This document shows positions 1-11,800 of a DNA stretch of 64,000 bases, one piece after another. The stretch is from Alnus glutinosa (lineage: Eukaryota; Streptophyta; Magnoliopsida; Fagales; Betulaceae). The stretch's first letter is position 1, and every line of letters starts with the position of its first letter. The stretch is from assembly GCF_958979055.1 (NCBI RefSeq), contig NC_084886.1:6710154-6774153 (forward strand), given 5' to 3'. The notes beneath the pieces are model-generated. The model was given only the letters and a program-made list of their open reading frames with translations, was not told the origin of the DNA and did not search any database. The translations under genes were made by a program, and so were the position numbers.

Positions 1-290
1 ATAATCAAAGCAAAGTACAAGGCAATGGCTCGTACTAGTAATGAAATGGCATGGTTATAACTTCGTGTTTTTTTTCTTTTCCTCGCAAGATTGTAACCAA
101 GATCCGGTTTTTCATGAAAGAACCAAGCACATCGAGGTTATTTGTTATTTCATTCGAGACAAGATATTTCTATACCATTCCTGAAGTCAGGTGACCAATT
201 GACTGACATGTTTACATAATCTGTGTCATAATCGATTAAAGTTTATTTTTTCTAAACTGGATTTATATAATATACAGGCTTAGCTTGAGA
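1..290 (+). pseudogene. Ty1/copia polyprotein 3' end (RNase H remnant)
   Basis: Read in shifting plus-strand frames, this stretch gives the end of a copia RNase H domain: a SKAKYKAMA-like start, FHERTKHIE with the frame restored (the usual sequence before the last catalytic region), an IRDKI-like segment, then DQLTDMFT. Several stops and frameshifts show it is dead. It is followed by a purine-rich tract and then a TGTTA that could open the 3' LTR near 296. The family call rests on the order of these motifs; the element begins outside the window. Confidence 0.72.
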
Positions 291-295
291 GTGAG

Positions 296-513
296 TGTTA
301 TAAAAGAGTTTTTGGGATTTTGTTATATGGGTATATTATATTGGCCACTTTAATTATACATGGGCATTTTGGTCAGCTTGGTATATTTTTCAACATATAT
401 AAGAAAATGTGAGGCATGTTGTATGAATTAACGAGCCTCCTCTTTCTCTCCATATTTTCTCATGCAAACTGCTTGACAACATGCATTACAATGGCAGATT
501 GTATCCTTGTATG
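296..513 (+). repeat. probable start of copia 3' LTR, interrupted
   Basis: The sequence begins TGTTATAAAAGAG directly after a purine-rich tract that could be the polypurine tract of the preceding copia remnant. A TATATAAG box-like string lies near 397. The LTR-like sequence is cut at 513, where another LTR element is inserted, and may resume after 5151. I could not find the second LTR, so the exact end is unknown. Confidence 0.4.
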
Positions 514-810
514 TGTTATGTGCTTTCTTATATGAAATGGAAAAATTCATGGAAGAAGATGATAAACAGTAGATTAAGGCTCTTCAAGATACCTATCTCT
601 CCTACAAATCATGGGCTCTTCGAGAGGCCCGAGCTCTCCAGGAAATCTAAGGCTCAATATTCTCTCTTCATGCTTTCCTTCTCCATTCTTTGGGTTCTTA
701 TAGGGCAGTAACTTCTGCCACCTCATCCCCCTTCTAGAGTCTTCATGCTAACAGAATATGGTTAGCTCCTCGATACCTCCGCTCACTACCCTTCTAGAAT
801 ATCCTTTACA
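514..810 (-). repeat. 3' LTR of the gene-carrying element
   Basis: This 297-bp repeat starts TGTTATGTGC and ends TTTACA on the plus strand, giving canonical TG...CA ends. It pairs with 4850-5146, with about 20 substitutions and no clear length change. In element orientation it follows the polypurine tract. Confidence 0.92.
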
Positions 811-824
811 TTGCCCCTCCCTTC
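811..824 (-). other. polypurine tract
   Basis: On the minus strand this reads GAAGGGAGGGGCAA immediately before the 3' LTR, the expected plus-strand priming site of an LTR retrotransposon. Position and composition support the call. Confidence 0.75.
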
Positions 825-999
825 AAAAGCACCTTGTCCTCAAGGTGCGGATGGAAAATTACAAATAAAAAGATAAAAAGATAAAATAAACCAATCTAAA
901 TACAAAAGACTGAAAACCCTATTTCCGGTGAACCCTACAGCATCCACACAGTAGCCCAACTCATGCTGGTGAGAGGACGAAATACCAAACCAGCTTCCG

Positions 1000-2460
1000 T
1001 CGCGTGGACCACCACCTGTCCAATACCGAATCGCCCTCCAAGTAGCCTTGAACCTTGCCAGCACGCTGCAGCATCCAAGGCCACATAGGCACCCAAAGCC
1101 ACCAGGCATGAAGTCATGTGAGAACAAGCTCCACACAGTACACGTAAAATGGAGCAAGGTGTGGGGAAACATTTTGCCACGTTCGTCGTAAAACAGAGAC
1201 TTCACAAACGCTTTAGTCAAGGTGGTGACTGCTGCTTCAATGAGCTTTCCTTGAGAATGCATTGTCCAACCCGAGTCAACCAACTTCACCCTATAGAGAC
1301 CACCCGGCTTCCGCTCAATTGGGCTTCGTCCATAAGCCACCTCAAGTCTAGCCACTCCAAAGCTGAAAACAGCAGTTGTCTTAGAACCTTTTAGCACTTC
1401 AGGAGCTTCATCTACTAAACCTGCACGACCAAGACGATTCACCATACAACCACAAGGCACAATTTTAGGAGTTAAGGAAAAGGCACGGTTTAGGCTATCC
1501 AAATATCGACGACCATAAGCAACTGGACCAGTACACCCACAGAGGAAGCCAATGAAAATGATGGCCTGCCAGACATCTTTTACCTTCACCCCGTTGAAGG
1601 CTTCCTAGTCGTGAACCAAGCTCCCAAATGGTGCATACATATCAATCAACGTTGTACTCAGAATAGCAATAGCCCAAAAATCATTTCTATCCAATAATTG
1701 ACTAGCCCATTCTCCTAACCTCCTACAAGTAGAAAACATTCCAACCATTGCATAACAATTAGGTGCCAAAGTCTCACTCTACAGCTGGAAGAAAAAGGCC
1801 AAAGCTTCTTTAGGGAGCGCATTCAACGCAAAATTATGAATCATGGCACTCCAAGGAACAATGTGCATCTCAACCATCCTGTTAAAGACAAACCGGGCTT
1901 GCTCTATGGTACCACACTTGGCATACATGTCCAACAAAGAAGTAGCCACAAAAACATTCCTCCCCCTGTCAAAGACCCATTCGTAAAACAAGTATCCTTG
2001 AACCTTCCAGAAGCTCCAGGAGCCATTGCCACCAATCACCATATATAACGTTTTTTGGCAGCCATTGCCACGTGATGCATGCCCAAGTGCCATCAGCTTC
2101 TGCCGCTTGGACCTCCACAACGTTCGAGATCCAAGTCCCAAACAGTTATCATTGAACCTTCCAGAAACTACAGAAATTCTCACACATGCAAAACGAAGCT
2201 GCAGCCATGGCCACGTTGGCACCCATTGTCGCCCGTCGTGGAATGTGGGTGTCGTCATCTTGTTGTAACGGAATTTTCGTGGCCCTGCAAGCAGCTCTGT
2301 GTTGAAGGTTGTCTGGCTTCTGATCATGCCCCTCCATTTCCGAAGCTTCAAAAACATACACCAAGAAACGGCTATGTCTTCCCCATGCAAAACACTGCTG
2401 CATCCATGGCCATGTGGGCACCCAGCGTCTCCGTGTACCCAAGGAGCTCGAGAAACGTCG
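1000..2460. repeat. dispersed short repeats inside the LTR element
   Basis: A motif close to GCTGCAGCCATGGCCACGT followed by GGGCACCC occurs near 1070-1095, 2200-2225 and 2396-2422, with substitutions. A second shared string, TTGAACCTTCCAGAA, is at 1998 and 2154. These copies point to local duplication or template switching while the interior was being built. They do not encode a protein I can recognise. Confidence 0.6.
1380..1965 (-). pseudogene. captured PPR protein fragment (C-terminal repeats)
   Basis: Minus-strand frames here give tandem pentatricopeptide repeats of the plant PLS type: VATSLLDMYAKCGTIEQA, then VPWSAMIHNFA, then ALIDMY and FIGFLCGCT, and a GCMVNRLGRAGLVDEA segment. These are the usual signposts of plant organelle RNA-binding PPR proteins, which guide RNA editing or processing. 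The reading is broken by stops and frame changes near 1600-1780, and the sequence after the last repeat is unrelated. I read it as a piece of a host PPR gene carried by the surrounding LTR element, not a working gene. Overlap of the order and wording of motifs with the fragment at 2590-2960 suggests both come from one parent gene. Confidence 0.82.
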
Positions 2461-2503
2461 GGAATGCCAACGTCATCGGTGTTCATGAAAAATGCCGGAG
2501 TTC

Positions 2504-3256
2504 TCAGCCTCCCGTTATCAGAACCCACGGTGGCCACCAACAAGAAAGCTTCCAACGCCATCGGTGGGTGAAGATGACCAAAGGCGCAATCCTCTCAGCC
2601 ATTTCCTTAAACACTTTGCGCCCATACTCCAAAAGCCCGCATGTCACATACAAATCAAGCATAGTATTGCCAAGATACAAAGCAGAAGCAATCCTACCAA
2701 ACAAAATCGTCTGCGCATGAGTCTGCCTCCCGAAATCCACGTCAAGCACTACACCACAAGTCTTAAAAATCGCAAAGAAAATGATCGACACAGGCCCAAT
2801 ACCCGCTCTTCTCAACCCATTATACAAAACAACAGACTCGGAAAATGGTTCGTGAAAAGCGTACCCACGAATGAGAGCAATCCAGAGGAAGGGGTGTGGG
2901 TGGTGGACTTGTTGAATGCAGAGCAAACAAGTCTTCACAGGCCAACGGACTTGCTGAAGTTCAACAGTTTTGGGTGCTGCGTGCTGAATTTCGTCCATGG
3001 AAAGAAAATTCAAATTGAGTGGTACCTGCGAAGCATTGTCAGATGGATCCAGACATGTTGCTGCTGGTGCTGACCTGGGCTTACGTCCTGCAGAAGTATT
3101 GTTTTCTAAGGCAGGTGCAAGACTGCTGCTAGAGGCAGTGTTTGGAGTGGTCCCAGCAGGTGCGTTACCCTCAAGGTCATGCCTAAAAGAGCAATTGCCC
3201 CCTATATGGCAGACCCCTTGTAAGTAAAAGGAACACGAAACAGTGGTCATGTTCAC
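2504..3256 (-). pseudogene. chimeric ORF: CCCH zinc finger joined to PPR repeats
   Basis: This 250-codon open frame lies in the LTR element. Residues 8-24 form a CCCH zinc finger (C-x7-C-x5-C-x3-H, with YLQGVC and CSFRHD), a fold that binds RNA or occurs in makorin-type proteins. After a low-complexity linker, residues about 102-220 are plant PLS-type PPR repeats (ALIRGYAFHEPFSESVVLY, HAQTIL, NTMLDLYVTCGLLEYGRKVF). The last 28 residues match neither domain. No plant family I know fuses these two domains, and the order suggests two host fragments joined during retroelement replication. The finger and the start codon are intact, so translation is possible, but I have no evidence for expression. 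A cautious reading is a captured pseudogene that happens to stay open. Confidence 0.72.
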
Positions 3257-3334
3257 AGGTGTCGAAGAGTGGGCCGATGCAAGTGACGATGCAGGGCTGA
3301 AAAATGGAGGTCTCGTGCCTGGCGAAGGGGTTAA

Positions 3335-3619
3335 TTAAAAACCCAAGCTTGGACTCGAAGCTCCTCTCGACTGGACGAAGAAGAACCCGAGCAACCCAGC
3401 GGAGACATTGAGGAATGGAACGACTCCAATCGTCAGATTGAGCTTGGCCTTGGACCCGAAGCTCGTCTCGCTCACGGCCAGCTTGTTGATCGTGAGTGGC
3501 TCCCTCCAGTCAGGGACGCGATCTGGTTCCACAGCCTCGCCCCCCTGAGTCTCGGCTATCAACACAGAGAGCTCCACACCTTCGTCGTTTATGCCCCTGA
3601 TTTGAGCATTTGGTCCCAT
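3335..3619 (-). pseudogene. captured fragment of a Yellow Stripe-Like (YSL/OPT) metal transporter
   Basis: A 94-codon open frame contains VPDWREPLTI, then KLNLTIGVVPFLNVSAGLLG followed by FFFV. This is the conserved start of the membrane region of plant YSL proteins, oligopeptide-transporter relatives that move metal-nicotianamine complexes. Intact YSL proteins are near 670 residues with many membrane segments. Here only the first part is present, and part of the first membrane helix between the two conserved strings is missing or replaced. The frame ends at a stop soon after. It lies in the interior of the gene-carrying LTR element, so it is a transduced fragment rather than a gene. Confidence 0.75.
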
Positions 3620-3812
3620 CCGCTTCCAGGAAAGTGTCGAAGGACCGTGCCGCTAGCTAGTAACAGCCATGGTGGCCGCCACCTAGGAAACCTACAACAC
3701 CACCGGTGTTTAGCCGTTGTGGTTGAGGGCTGGAATACATGAGAGCTCTAGATTGACAGCGGCTCCTGCCGCTGCGTCTCCACCAGCAGAGACCACTTGG
3801 CCAATACCCGTA

Positions 3813-4643
3813 TCACAAGAAATGATTGGTGGAAAGGGTGCCTTCTACAACAAAAGCCAACTCCCCGTGGTCAACTTTGGAAAAAAAGAAAGTAGCATCA
3901 ACAAATGCCATGTAGGGATGTGATGTAAGGTGCAAAGGGTAGTCATCAGCCACGTAGCTAGTTGGACCCCCTAGATACGTAGCGTCCAAGTTCTTCACGT
4001 CCTTTGCTCTATTCAGGGGCACTGAGCTCAGTGAGCTACAACTTCTACCAGAGAAAAACACCCGAGTTGCGCCATGGCTTCCGTCGACCTCGCCAGCCGA
4101 GTCGTCAGCTGTGGCATCTTTGTCGTATTCCACTGGCTTCCATCACCATCAATGCTTCCGGACTACCAAGTTCAACTCACACAACCTGGCATCAAACGAG
4201 AGATGCTCCTTGATATCACAATCAACCAGAGGGGAAAATGGCATCGCCACACTAGGTGCCAACGCCGCCGTTACAGGCTGTGCGTCCATGGAATCAATGT
4301 TCGTGGCCAGATCTAAACCCTCGACTGGGAGGACGCCATTTGAAATGAGAACGCCCAAGTTGTTCGGCGATTGCTCGAGGATACTTCCAAATGATATAGG
4401 TAGGTGCGTACTTAGCGTTTCTTTTTCAAAAAGAGGCTGATCTGTTTCTGCCATTTGTAGGTGCTCGTGGACTGCTTCCTCTTGCACAAGGTCCTGGATA
4501 ATTTCAATAACCCGGTACCATTTAGACATCATTAGGCGTGAGTTTTCCACCATTCGGCATGTATTTTCCGTCGATTGTGTTAGGGTGTCTCGCAGCTGAT
4601 CTAATGACTCCCACATCTTATGCATGAGTAAATCAGGGCTCAT
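3813..4643 (-). pseudogene. unidentified open frames in the LTR element leader
   Basis: Two minus-strand frames, 4149-4643 (164 codons) and 3813-4133 (106 codons), fill the part nearest the primer site. The first has a hydrophilic, helix-prone start (WESLDQLRDTLTQ, then VIEIIQDLVQEEAVHEHLQM) and a later acidic region. It is where a gag-like gene would lie, but I see no zinc knuckle or recognisable capsid motif. The second has no motif I know. They may be another captured host fragment or a decayed leader protein. Confidence 0.4.
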
Positions 4644-4834
4644 CCCAGCGTAGGGATTTGACTAAGAAAAATGGGCTTCGTGATGGTGTGACAGAGCTGC
4701 CATGGAAGAGATTGTGGTGTAGAAATGAGAGGAAAATAATAATAATAATAATAATAATATGTTGGATAACAGAAGCTAGGAAAAAATTTCGGAGGGAAAA
4801 TGGAAAATGTTGAAGCGATGGGTGAAGAAAGAAC

Positions 4835-4847
4835 GGCTTTGATACCA
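4835..4847 (-). other. primer-binding site (initiator tRNA-Met)
   Basis: The minus strand reads TGGTATCAAAGCC two bases after the 5' LTR. It differs at one position from the usual plant primer site TGGTATCAGAGCC, complementary to the 3' end of initiator tRNA-Met. This fixes the element's orientation as minus. Confidence 0.88.
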
Positions 4848-4849
4848 AT

Positions 4850-5146
4850 TGTTATGTGCTTTCTTATATGAAAGAGGAAAATTCAGGGAAGAAGATGATA
4901 AACAGTAGATTAAGGCTCTTCAAGAGGCCTATCTCTCCTACAAACCATGGGCTCTTCGAGAGGCCCGAGCTCTCCAAAAAAGTTAAGGCTCAATATTCTC
5001 CCTTCATGCTTTCCTTCTCCATTCTTTGGGTTCTTATAGGGGAGTAACTTCTACCACCTCATCCCCCTTCTAGAGCCTTCATGCTAACAAAATATGGTTA
5101 GCTCCTAGATACCTCCGCTCACTACCCTTCTAGAATACTCCTTACA
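4850..5146 (-). repeat. 5' LTR of the gene-carrying element
   Basis: This 297-bp repeat pairs with 514-810, starting TGTTATGTGC and ending CTTACA on the plus strand. The adjacent primer site makes it the 5' LTR on the minus strand. Confidence 0.92.
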
Positions 5147-5151
5147 CTATG

Positions 5152-5805
5152 CATGTTAGTATTGTAGTATACATGCATATGTCTAAATGCTCTTGAACCT
5201 TATACAACATATGTTTTTCTTATTTTAGCTCACATAACCCCACCCTCGCCAATAGATTCAGAGACAAGTATTAGCATAAATCACACAGATTCTACAACAT
5301 TTAAACAGGCCAACTTGATTTCCGCCGGCAAAGACTTATGACAGCGAAATGCTGAAGCATTGATCATGATGGATGACATTGGGAGCATGAAATAGTCTTT
5401 TCAGAGTCTTGGAAGTACCAATAGAAGTCAAGCAGAAGCCATCCAAGAATAATTCATTTCTAGCAAAATCAACAAGGATGACAAATTTGAGTATCATATG
5501 CAGCACAACAGCAAACTCACCATCTGGTGAATCCCTGAAAACCCACCAGACGCTGCAATGAAGCTCAAGCAAAATATAAAGCAAATACATCTTGGTGGAA
5601 CCCAAATTCTAAAATTTCTGTACAGCCTTATACATGTCTTGCGCATGAAGGTCCTGATTTGATGTCCTAGAGTCCATTCCCAATTAAATTTGGCAAAGCA
5701 GACCGTATTTTGGAGCCCGAAACACCTTGGCCAACAAATGAAAGAATGTTGAACTATTCCCTTTATGGAATCAAAGTGAACTAAACTTCATCAGTTCATA
5801 ATTGG
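5152..5805. other. downstream flank / 3' UTR of the S-acyltransferase gene
   Basis: No gene is seen here. The part next to 5806 is expected to hold the 3' untranslated region of the minus-strand acyltransferase gene. The left part may continue the interrupted copia LTR. Open frames here have no recognisable motif. Confidence 0.45.
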
Positions 5806-8800
5806 TCAAAGGTTTCTACTGTTAGCCTGGCTAGAAGATGAAGCATTCAGCTTAATAACCCTCTCATCATGACCAGATGCGAAGAGAAGGCTACTCCAGT
5901 TTGTCGACCTCTGGAAAATTCTGGAAGGAACACGATCACTATCTTCCCCACCAGAAGCTTCATACCCATCACTGGTTGACCTTGACAGTGGGATCCCCCT
6001 CTGAGAAACTGCACCAGCAGCAGACAAACCTGTGAGCCGCCTTGCCTCTTCAGGACCTGATGAAGAGACCCGGAATGGGTGAATATCGGGTGAGTCCAAA
6101 CTGCTCTCAGGAGAAGAAGCAACAATCCCAGCTGAGCTTGACATTGCTAGGCTTGTTTGGAAAGCACTGCGCGCTTCAAGCTGAAGAGGGGCCAAACTAG
6201 TTGATGACTCGTTGAAACCTTTCTCAACTTCTTTAACTGAAACCGTTGGCAGGGGCTCAAGGGGTAGGTCAGCTGGGAGGCGCACCCGCTTATTGGCCCG
6301 CCTTCTATTATTATCAGGCCTCGGGACCATCCGACGGCCACTGTTGCCAAAGCTACTGTCAGGTTCTAGGCCAAAAGGGGCATCCCGTCTCATTATAGGC
6401 TGCAAGATTTTGGATTTTTTTCTTGCCTCTGCAGCAGCCTTTGAAACCTCTTCTCCATTTAATCGTGCTAATGTCCATGGACTGATCTTTACTGCTCCAG
6501 GATTTCTTTTCTTAATATGTTCCTCTCGCGATATTTTCCCTAACGAGCTCACAGACGCAGTTTCTGGAGGAACGACATCAAACTGCAAGAAATACAGAAA
6601 TTACAGTAGCATCAACAAACAGAACCATATGATTTTAGCTCGTTATAATATCAGTGTCAATGGTCATCGTAATCATCATTCTGTTCATAATTAGTCCACT
6701 GAAAACGCTTATGCAGTGCCCAAAATGGGTGGCGGGGGTAACAAGCATAATGCATACTCCACAAATTATTCTAGGAGATAAAGAGACATCGGGAATCACT
6801 CATAAATCAACACTCCAATGGTATTTTGACCCACATTTGAATAAGATCTATGTTGTTAGTTCATTCCATTTAAATAAGCTACAGTGGCTTCTCTGACCAC
6901 TTCCTAAGAAAGACCTTGAGATTTCAATGAAGAAAAAGAAGGGAATATTACCAATTTACTGATTTGGCAAAGGCCATTCTAACAGACAGTTGCTCGCAAC
7001 AAAAATGCAAATATAGTAAGCACCGATACCGGCATGGGACAGGGATAAGATACAATACTAATACAGTGATAGGGAAATATTCAGAATTTTACAGATATTC
7101 ACATTTCTTCCAGTGTCCCATTATATTAAGAGTTTAAAAATATTTTTTTAATCAGCAGACATATTGGACACATATCCGGCCGTATCTGAGCCATAGCTGT
7201 GTCTAATGTGTGATACCGACACTCCAGCGATTTTTTGGAGTATCCATACTTCATTGATGCCTACTGAATAATTTCATCTACCTAAGGCTTTATAAAACCA
7301 ATAATGCAGACGAAAAATAATAGCAATATATCACCTTTTAGCTGGTCAGATAATTGTAACCAGCCCAGACTATCTTCTACTTTTGTTTTCCCAGTTAGAG
7401 ACCTACCAAGGATGTTGGAAATGAAAGAAATACAAGAGACATGCACAAACAACAAAAGTTCGAGATTTGGGAGATGACAAGCCTAATGTTGTGGCACAAC
7501 TACTACTAATGTAATATGCAGATATGCAAGTAACTGTCATCTCCAATAAAGGAAGTGTAGATTGGTCAAAAATACCTGATCTTCAAGAAACAAGCGTGGG
7601 GGTGTGCACCATGCACCACGGTGGAAAGTTGTAAAGGAGCTTGCACTGCTTAATCCAGTAAGTGAACTGGCAGGAGACATTTGGGGACTCTGTTGAACTC
7701 CAACTCCTTGTTGCTCTTGTTCCTGCTCCCTCAGAGCTATGATATAATCATATGTACTGATTCCCTATGTCAGATGCAGGAATTATATTAATAGCTAATT
7801 TTAAGTTTCAATTAGAGGATGCAGTCAAAGAGAGTGGTGACACCATGTGTAAAAAGAAAGTTTGTTGTGTGATTCATTTACAACAATAAAACACAAGATA
7901 ATTTTTTTTTTTTATGAAAATAAAACACAAGATAAATTAAGAAAAGAAAAAAGTATAAAAATAAGAAATATTAGTAAAAAAAATGGATTTTGCATATCCA
8001 TGGGAGGTAACAACATAGGAATAACAGATATTTTCCATACCAACCTCATTGAAGGTGAACCCCCTCCCCCAACCCCCCAAAAGAAGAAATAAATCATCTC
8101 CTTTTCTTTTTTCAAATCAAAGAAGAAGAACACATAAGAGGTATTAAATAACAATCCTTTACACTACCACAAGAAAAATCCAGCCCAAATAAATAAACTA
8201 AGATAGGGCCAGTGTTGAAACAATAACAACTCATGACAGCATGCAAGAGTGGTTGAGATCTTACCTTCTTTATGAGGAGGATGTGAAAGAAGAAAAGCTG
8301 AGCTAGTGGTAGGGTAGCAATCAGAGCCAAAATGGTGCACACTACCTATAAACAAGTTATGTTGATAGTTAATTTGACGATAGGACCAGCCCTCAAAAGA
8401 AACAACTGAGGAATTAACTTTCTGTGTCCTCATGCCTCTTTTGAGCCAACAAAAACAAAACCCAAATAATATATATATAATTAAATTAAAAACATAAATA
8501 CAAATTAAAAACACAGAAAAAGTTAGCAGAACACTCACCACTACAATAATAAAGGGCACCAAAGAGAAACTGCTTCCTAACTTCATGGAGATATCCACAG
8601 AAAACCGCTTCCTCTCAAGAGAACAGCAGATAAGCACGAGGATTCCAGTTGACCATTGTAGAATAAGCTGCAATCTCAAGCCCAAGGGGAACAAACCATG
8701 TATATACCTGTCAATAATCAATTAAAATGAAAATGACTTGAAAATAAAATGCTTACTCTGGGGTGATCTTCAGATTCTGGCAAATAGCTTGTGGTAATTG

Positions 8801-11800
8801 TAGAAGATATTCGGAAAGGGATAACGATATGACACGGGTAATGGTTCAAGATTTGATGATTGATCCAAAAACTATTCCTAAACTTTTGTAGGAGCTAAAT
8901 GACTATGACAACATCAAGAAACTCCCCGAGTAGTGATGAATTTTAGGAAACATGGTATTTTCATTGTTATAGATTTTATTTTTTTTTCATACGGAGTTCT
9001 ATTTTATTTTTTTATTTTTTTATGTAAGGATAATTAATTTGCTCAGAAAAATGTAATGAGGATTAATTATACTTAACGATAGGCAATAAAGCATGTCAGG
9101 ATGACAACTGAAAACATTTCATATGATTCAGAGCTTTACGATACTGAAGATCAGGGATGCTTGCACAAGGCTAGAAGTGAAGCTAAGGAGACTTCTAGGA
9201 CCTAGCTGACCTGAGAAATCAATCCGGAGAGGTTGGCTATGGTTCATCAAGATTTTAAGAAAGTAGTATGGATGCTTATGCTTACCAAGAGGAGAGAAGT
9301 AACCATGAGGGTGAAAAATTGTCGGTAGTTCTTTTTGCCTATACAGTTGTTAAGCCACTACAAAAACCAAGATTAACCAAAGAATTAGACAAATCATTAA
9401 AGAACAGGAGAAATATTAACAAATTAAGATTTGTATACCCTGCAATGATGATCAAAACGGTCAACACATTTATCACAAACTCGACAGTGCTTGCTGTACT
9501 TGAAAACCTACATCAAAATAACAATTTGAATCTCTTATAATTCATCCGCTATCAAATGAAAAGTCAAAAGGAAAATCTTAGAACAATATCAGATGGATGC
9601 CAACTGTGAGTTTGATGACATGTAGTATGCAATGATCACACAACATGTCACTTTCTAAAGTAGGGGCTTAGATGCTGAAAACCTAAACTGGCATGGCTTG
9701 ACTTGGACATGCTATGCCTTTGAAATGGTGATTATCAAGATCCATTCAGTTACTCCTCCCCCTTTCTCACAATAGATTAGTGTATTAAATATTTTCAAAT
9801 GGAGGTGCAAGCCATTGTTAATTCAAATGCTCCAACTCACCTCAACTTCACACAAACTGCAATAGAACATGCCTTCTTCTTCACACGTTTGTTCAGAAGA
9901 TTCCTCACTTGAACTGCAGCGGTTGCAGATAAAAGCAAAAGGAGCGCAAGCCAATAGGAAACGAGATGAATGCTTTGGTGAAGCATTCTTTTCCTTGATT
10001 TCATTAATACGGTCATTTGAAGTTGCATCCTTAGCCACTGCATCATTATCCACAGGTTTCCCCCCAGCTGTTGCAGCATTAGCATCAAGCCTGGAAGAAG
10101 TTGATTCCCCACCTAATTTTGAATCCTTTGGCGTTGAATGCTTTTCATAGTCTGGAAATTTTAGATATTTTTTGGACTTAAAAACTCCAGGGTCTGCAGG
10201 ATCAGCTGCCGCGCACCAAATATATAGGCCGAAGACACATGTGATCTAACAATAAAAGATGTTACTTAAGTTTCTTTGTGAGAGGAGGATGTATCTCATA
10301 ATATTAAAACAATAATACAACTAGTAGCAATAGCACTTGTTATATATATATATTGTCTCCGCCTTTCTTTTAACTTTTTGCTGCTGACTGGGGAGTCTCA
10401 CAGCGAAGAAGAAAGAGTTTCCCTCCTTCAGGATGTAAAGAAAATGCTGAAAACTGTCACTACAATTAATAATGGGTTGCTATATGGACTACAATGTTGA
10501 AATACTGAACTTTAAGGATTTGTTCGTCTGATTCAAATTTTAGGGTAATAAACTGTTTTTGCAACATAGATTGGTAGTAAACTTAATTTACCCTCGTTCA
10601 AATGTATAAGCAAATATTACGTACAAACTAATCCCTGCCATAGACGTGGCAGACGTGGGAATATTGTTAGTACCACTTTGATTTCACTTGCCTTGGAAAC
10701 TTCATGTAGAACAAGTCAACTCACCAGAGATCCTGTTTTACTATAAATTTAACTCTATGCAACTATAGTACATGATATTGTGTACAAACTCCTACAGAAA
10801 GCAACAATGGGAAATTTGTAGTTAAAGAATTATATTATTGAAGAGAAACCTAAAATATGTGCACAACAGGTTAACTACCTTACTCGTATCTTGTTCTGAA
10901 AAAGATGGATAAGATAAGATACAAGGAGTTAATGGAATTTGCTTCACCAATTAGCATCCAAACTGTATGATTTTTAGATTACTGATATTCAGACTTTAAA
11001 TTTGTTATTAGTAGCAACTAGCAACCATTCACTGGAATAGTTCGCAACAAATTGAATTAGTGACAACTGGTGGACAGTTTATCAATGGGACGTATGGTTG
11101 TTGAAGGGATGGTCATCATACCAAATTACTAAGCAGTTGCCCGCACCACATGTCAGATACCATTTGAAACTGGATTGTGCACCTATGTGAAATTATGAGA
11201 GTGTGTTAAGGGCCTTTTATCATCTGGTCTTATGTTTCCCAAAATAAAAGCTTGTTAGCTTCCATATAGCTTTCACTGAGCAAAATAGGGTTGATTCTTA
11301 AAAGTTCACCACTGATTACAAAAGTAAAATTAAATTAACATGTTAGTCAGGATTTGCAAGGGCATAAAAAAACAGAGTAACAAGAATGGATGATAAGTAC
11401 CTTCAATTTCAAAATCAGTCTATTAGTAGAATGAAAAATCCATGAGTTGTTTCATATTTGAGCCTCTTCACAATTCTACCTCAAAATTAATATTTTATCA
11501 CATAATGAATGTTAGGATATAACAGAAGATAATCCAAGTTATGCTCTTGAGTGTAGGGTTTAATTCTTCTAATGAATCAAATTGGAAATTATTTAGTTTG
11601 AAATTAGTGGCTACTAAAAGGCACATGAAGAGACTAAAAGACAAGCAAAGGATATGCTCTTATCAACTAAAGTGACCGCTTGTGATGTACGCTTTAGAGG
11701 ATCAGTGGACCGATTCAACAAAAATATGTTGGAAATAAAAACCCAGAAAAGGAAAAGAAACCGAGCTGGGAGGAAAAAAAAAAAATCTTAAACAGATACA

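Larger units (their letters stand above)
514..5146 (-). mobile_element. non-autonomous LTR retrotransposon with host-gene fragments
   Basis: Two 297-bp direct repeats (514-810 and 4850-5146) flank 4.04 kb. On the minus strand the right copy is the 5' LTR. It is followed by a primer site matching initiator tRNA-Met (TGGTATCAAAGCC), and the interior ends in a polypurine tract next to the left copy. The flanks GTATG (509-513) and CTATG (5147-5151) agree at four of five bases, as a worn target duplication would. I found no gag, protease, reverse transcriptase, RNase H or integrase motif inside, so it must have moved with borrowed proteins. The interior consists of pieces resembling plant genes (YSL transporter, CCCH finger, PPR protein). 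By hand alignment the LTRs differ at about 20 of 297 positions, so the insertion is not recent. Size and content suit a LARD-like or gene-transducing element. Confidence 0.9.

Noticed and set aside
840..1589. A 249-codon minus-strand open frame that could pass as a gene.
   Set aside because: It joins PPR-derived sequence to unrelated sequence, lies inside the LTR element and has no independent gene structure.
2026..3073. Several plus-strand frames of 80-213 codons.
   Set aside because: They are antisense to the captured CCCH and PPR sequence and show no motif of their own.
5336..5605. An 89-codon minus-strand frame downstream of the S-acyltransferase stop.
   Set aside because: No motif and no splice path joins it to the gene; more likely untranslated sequence.
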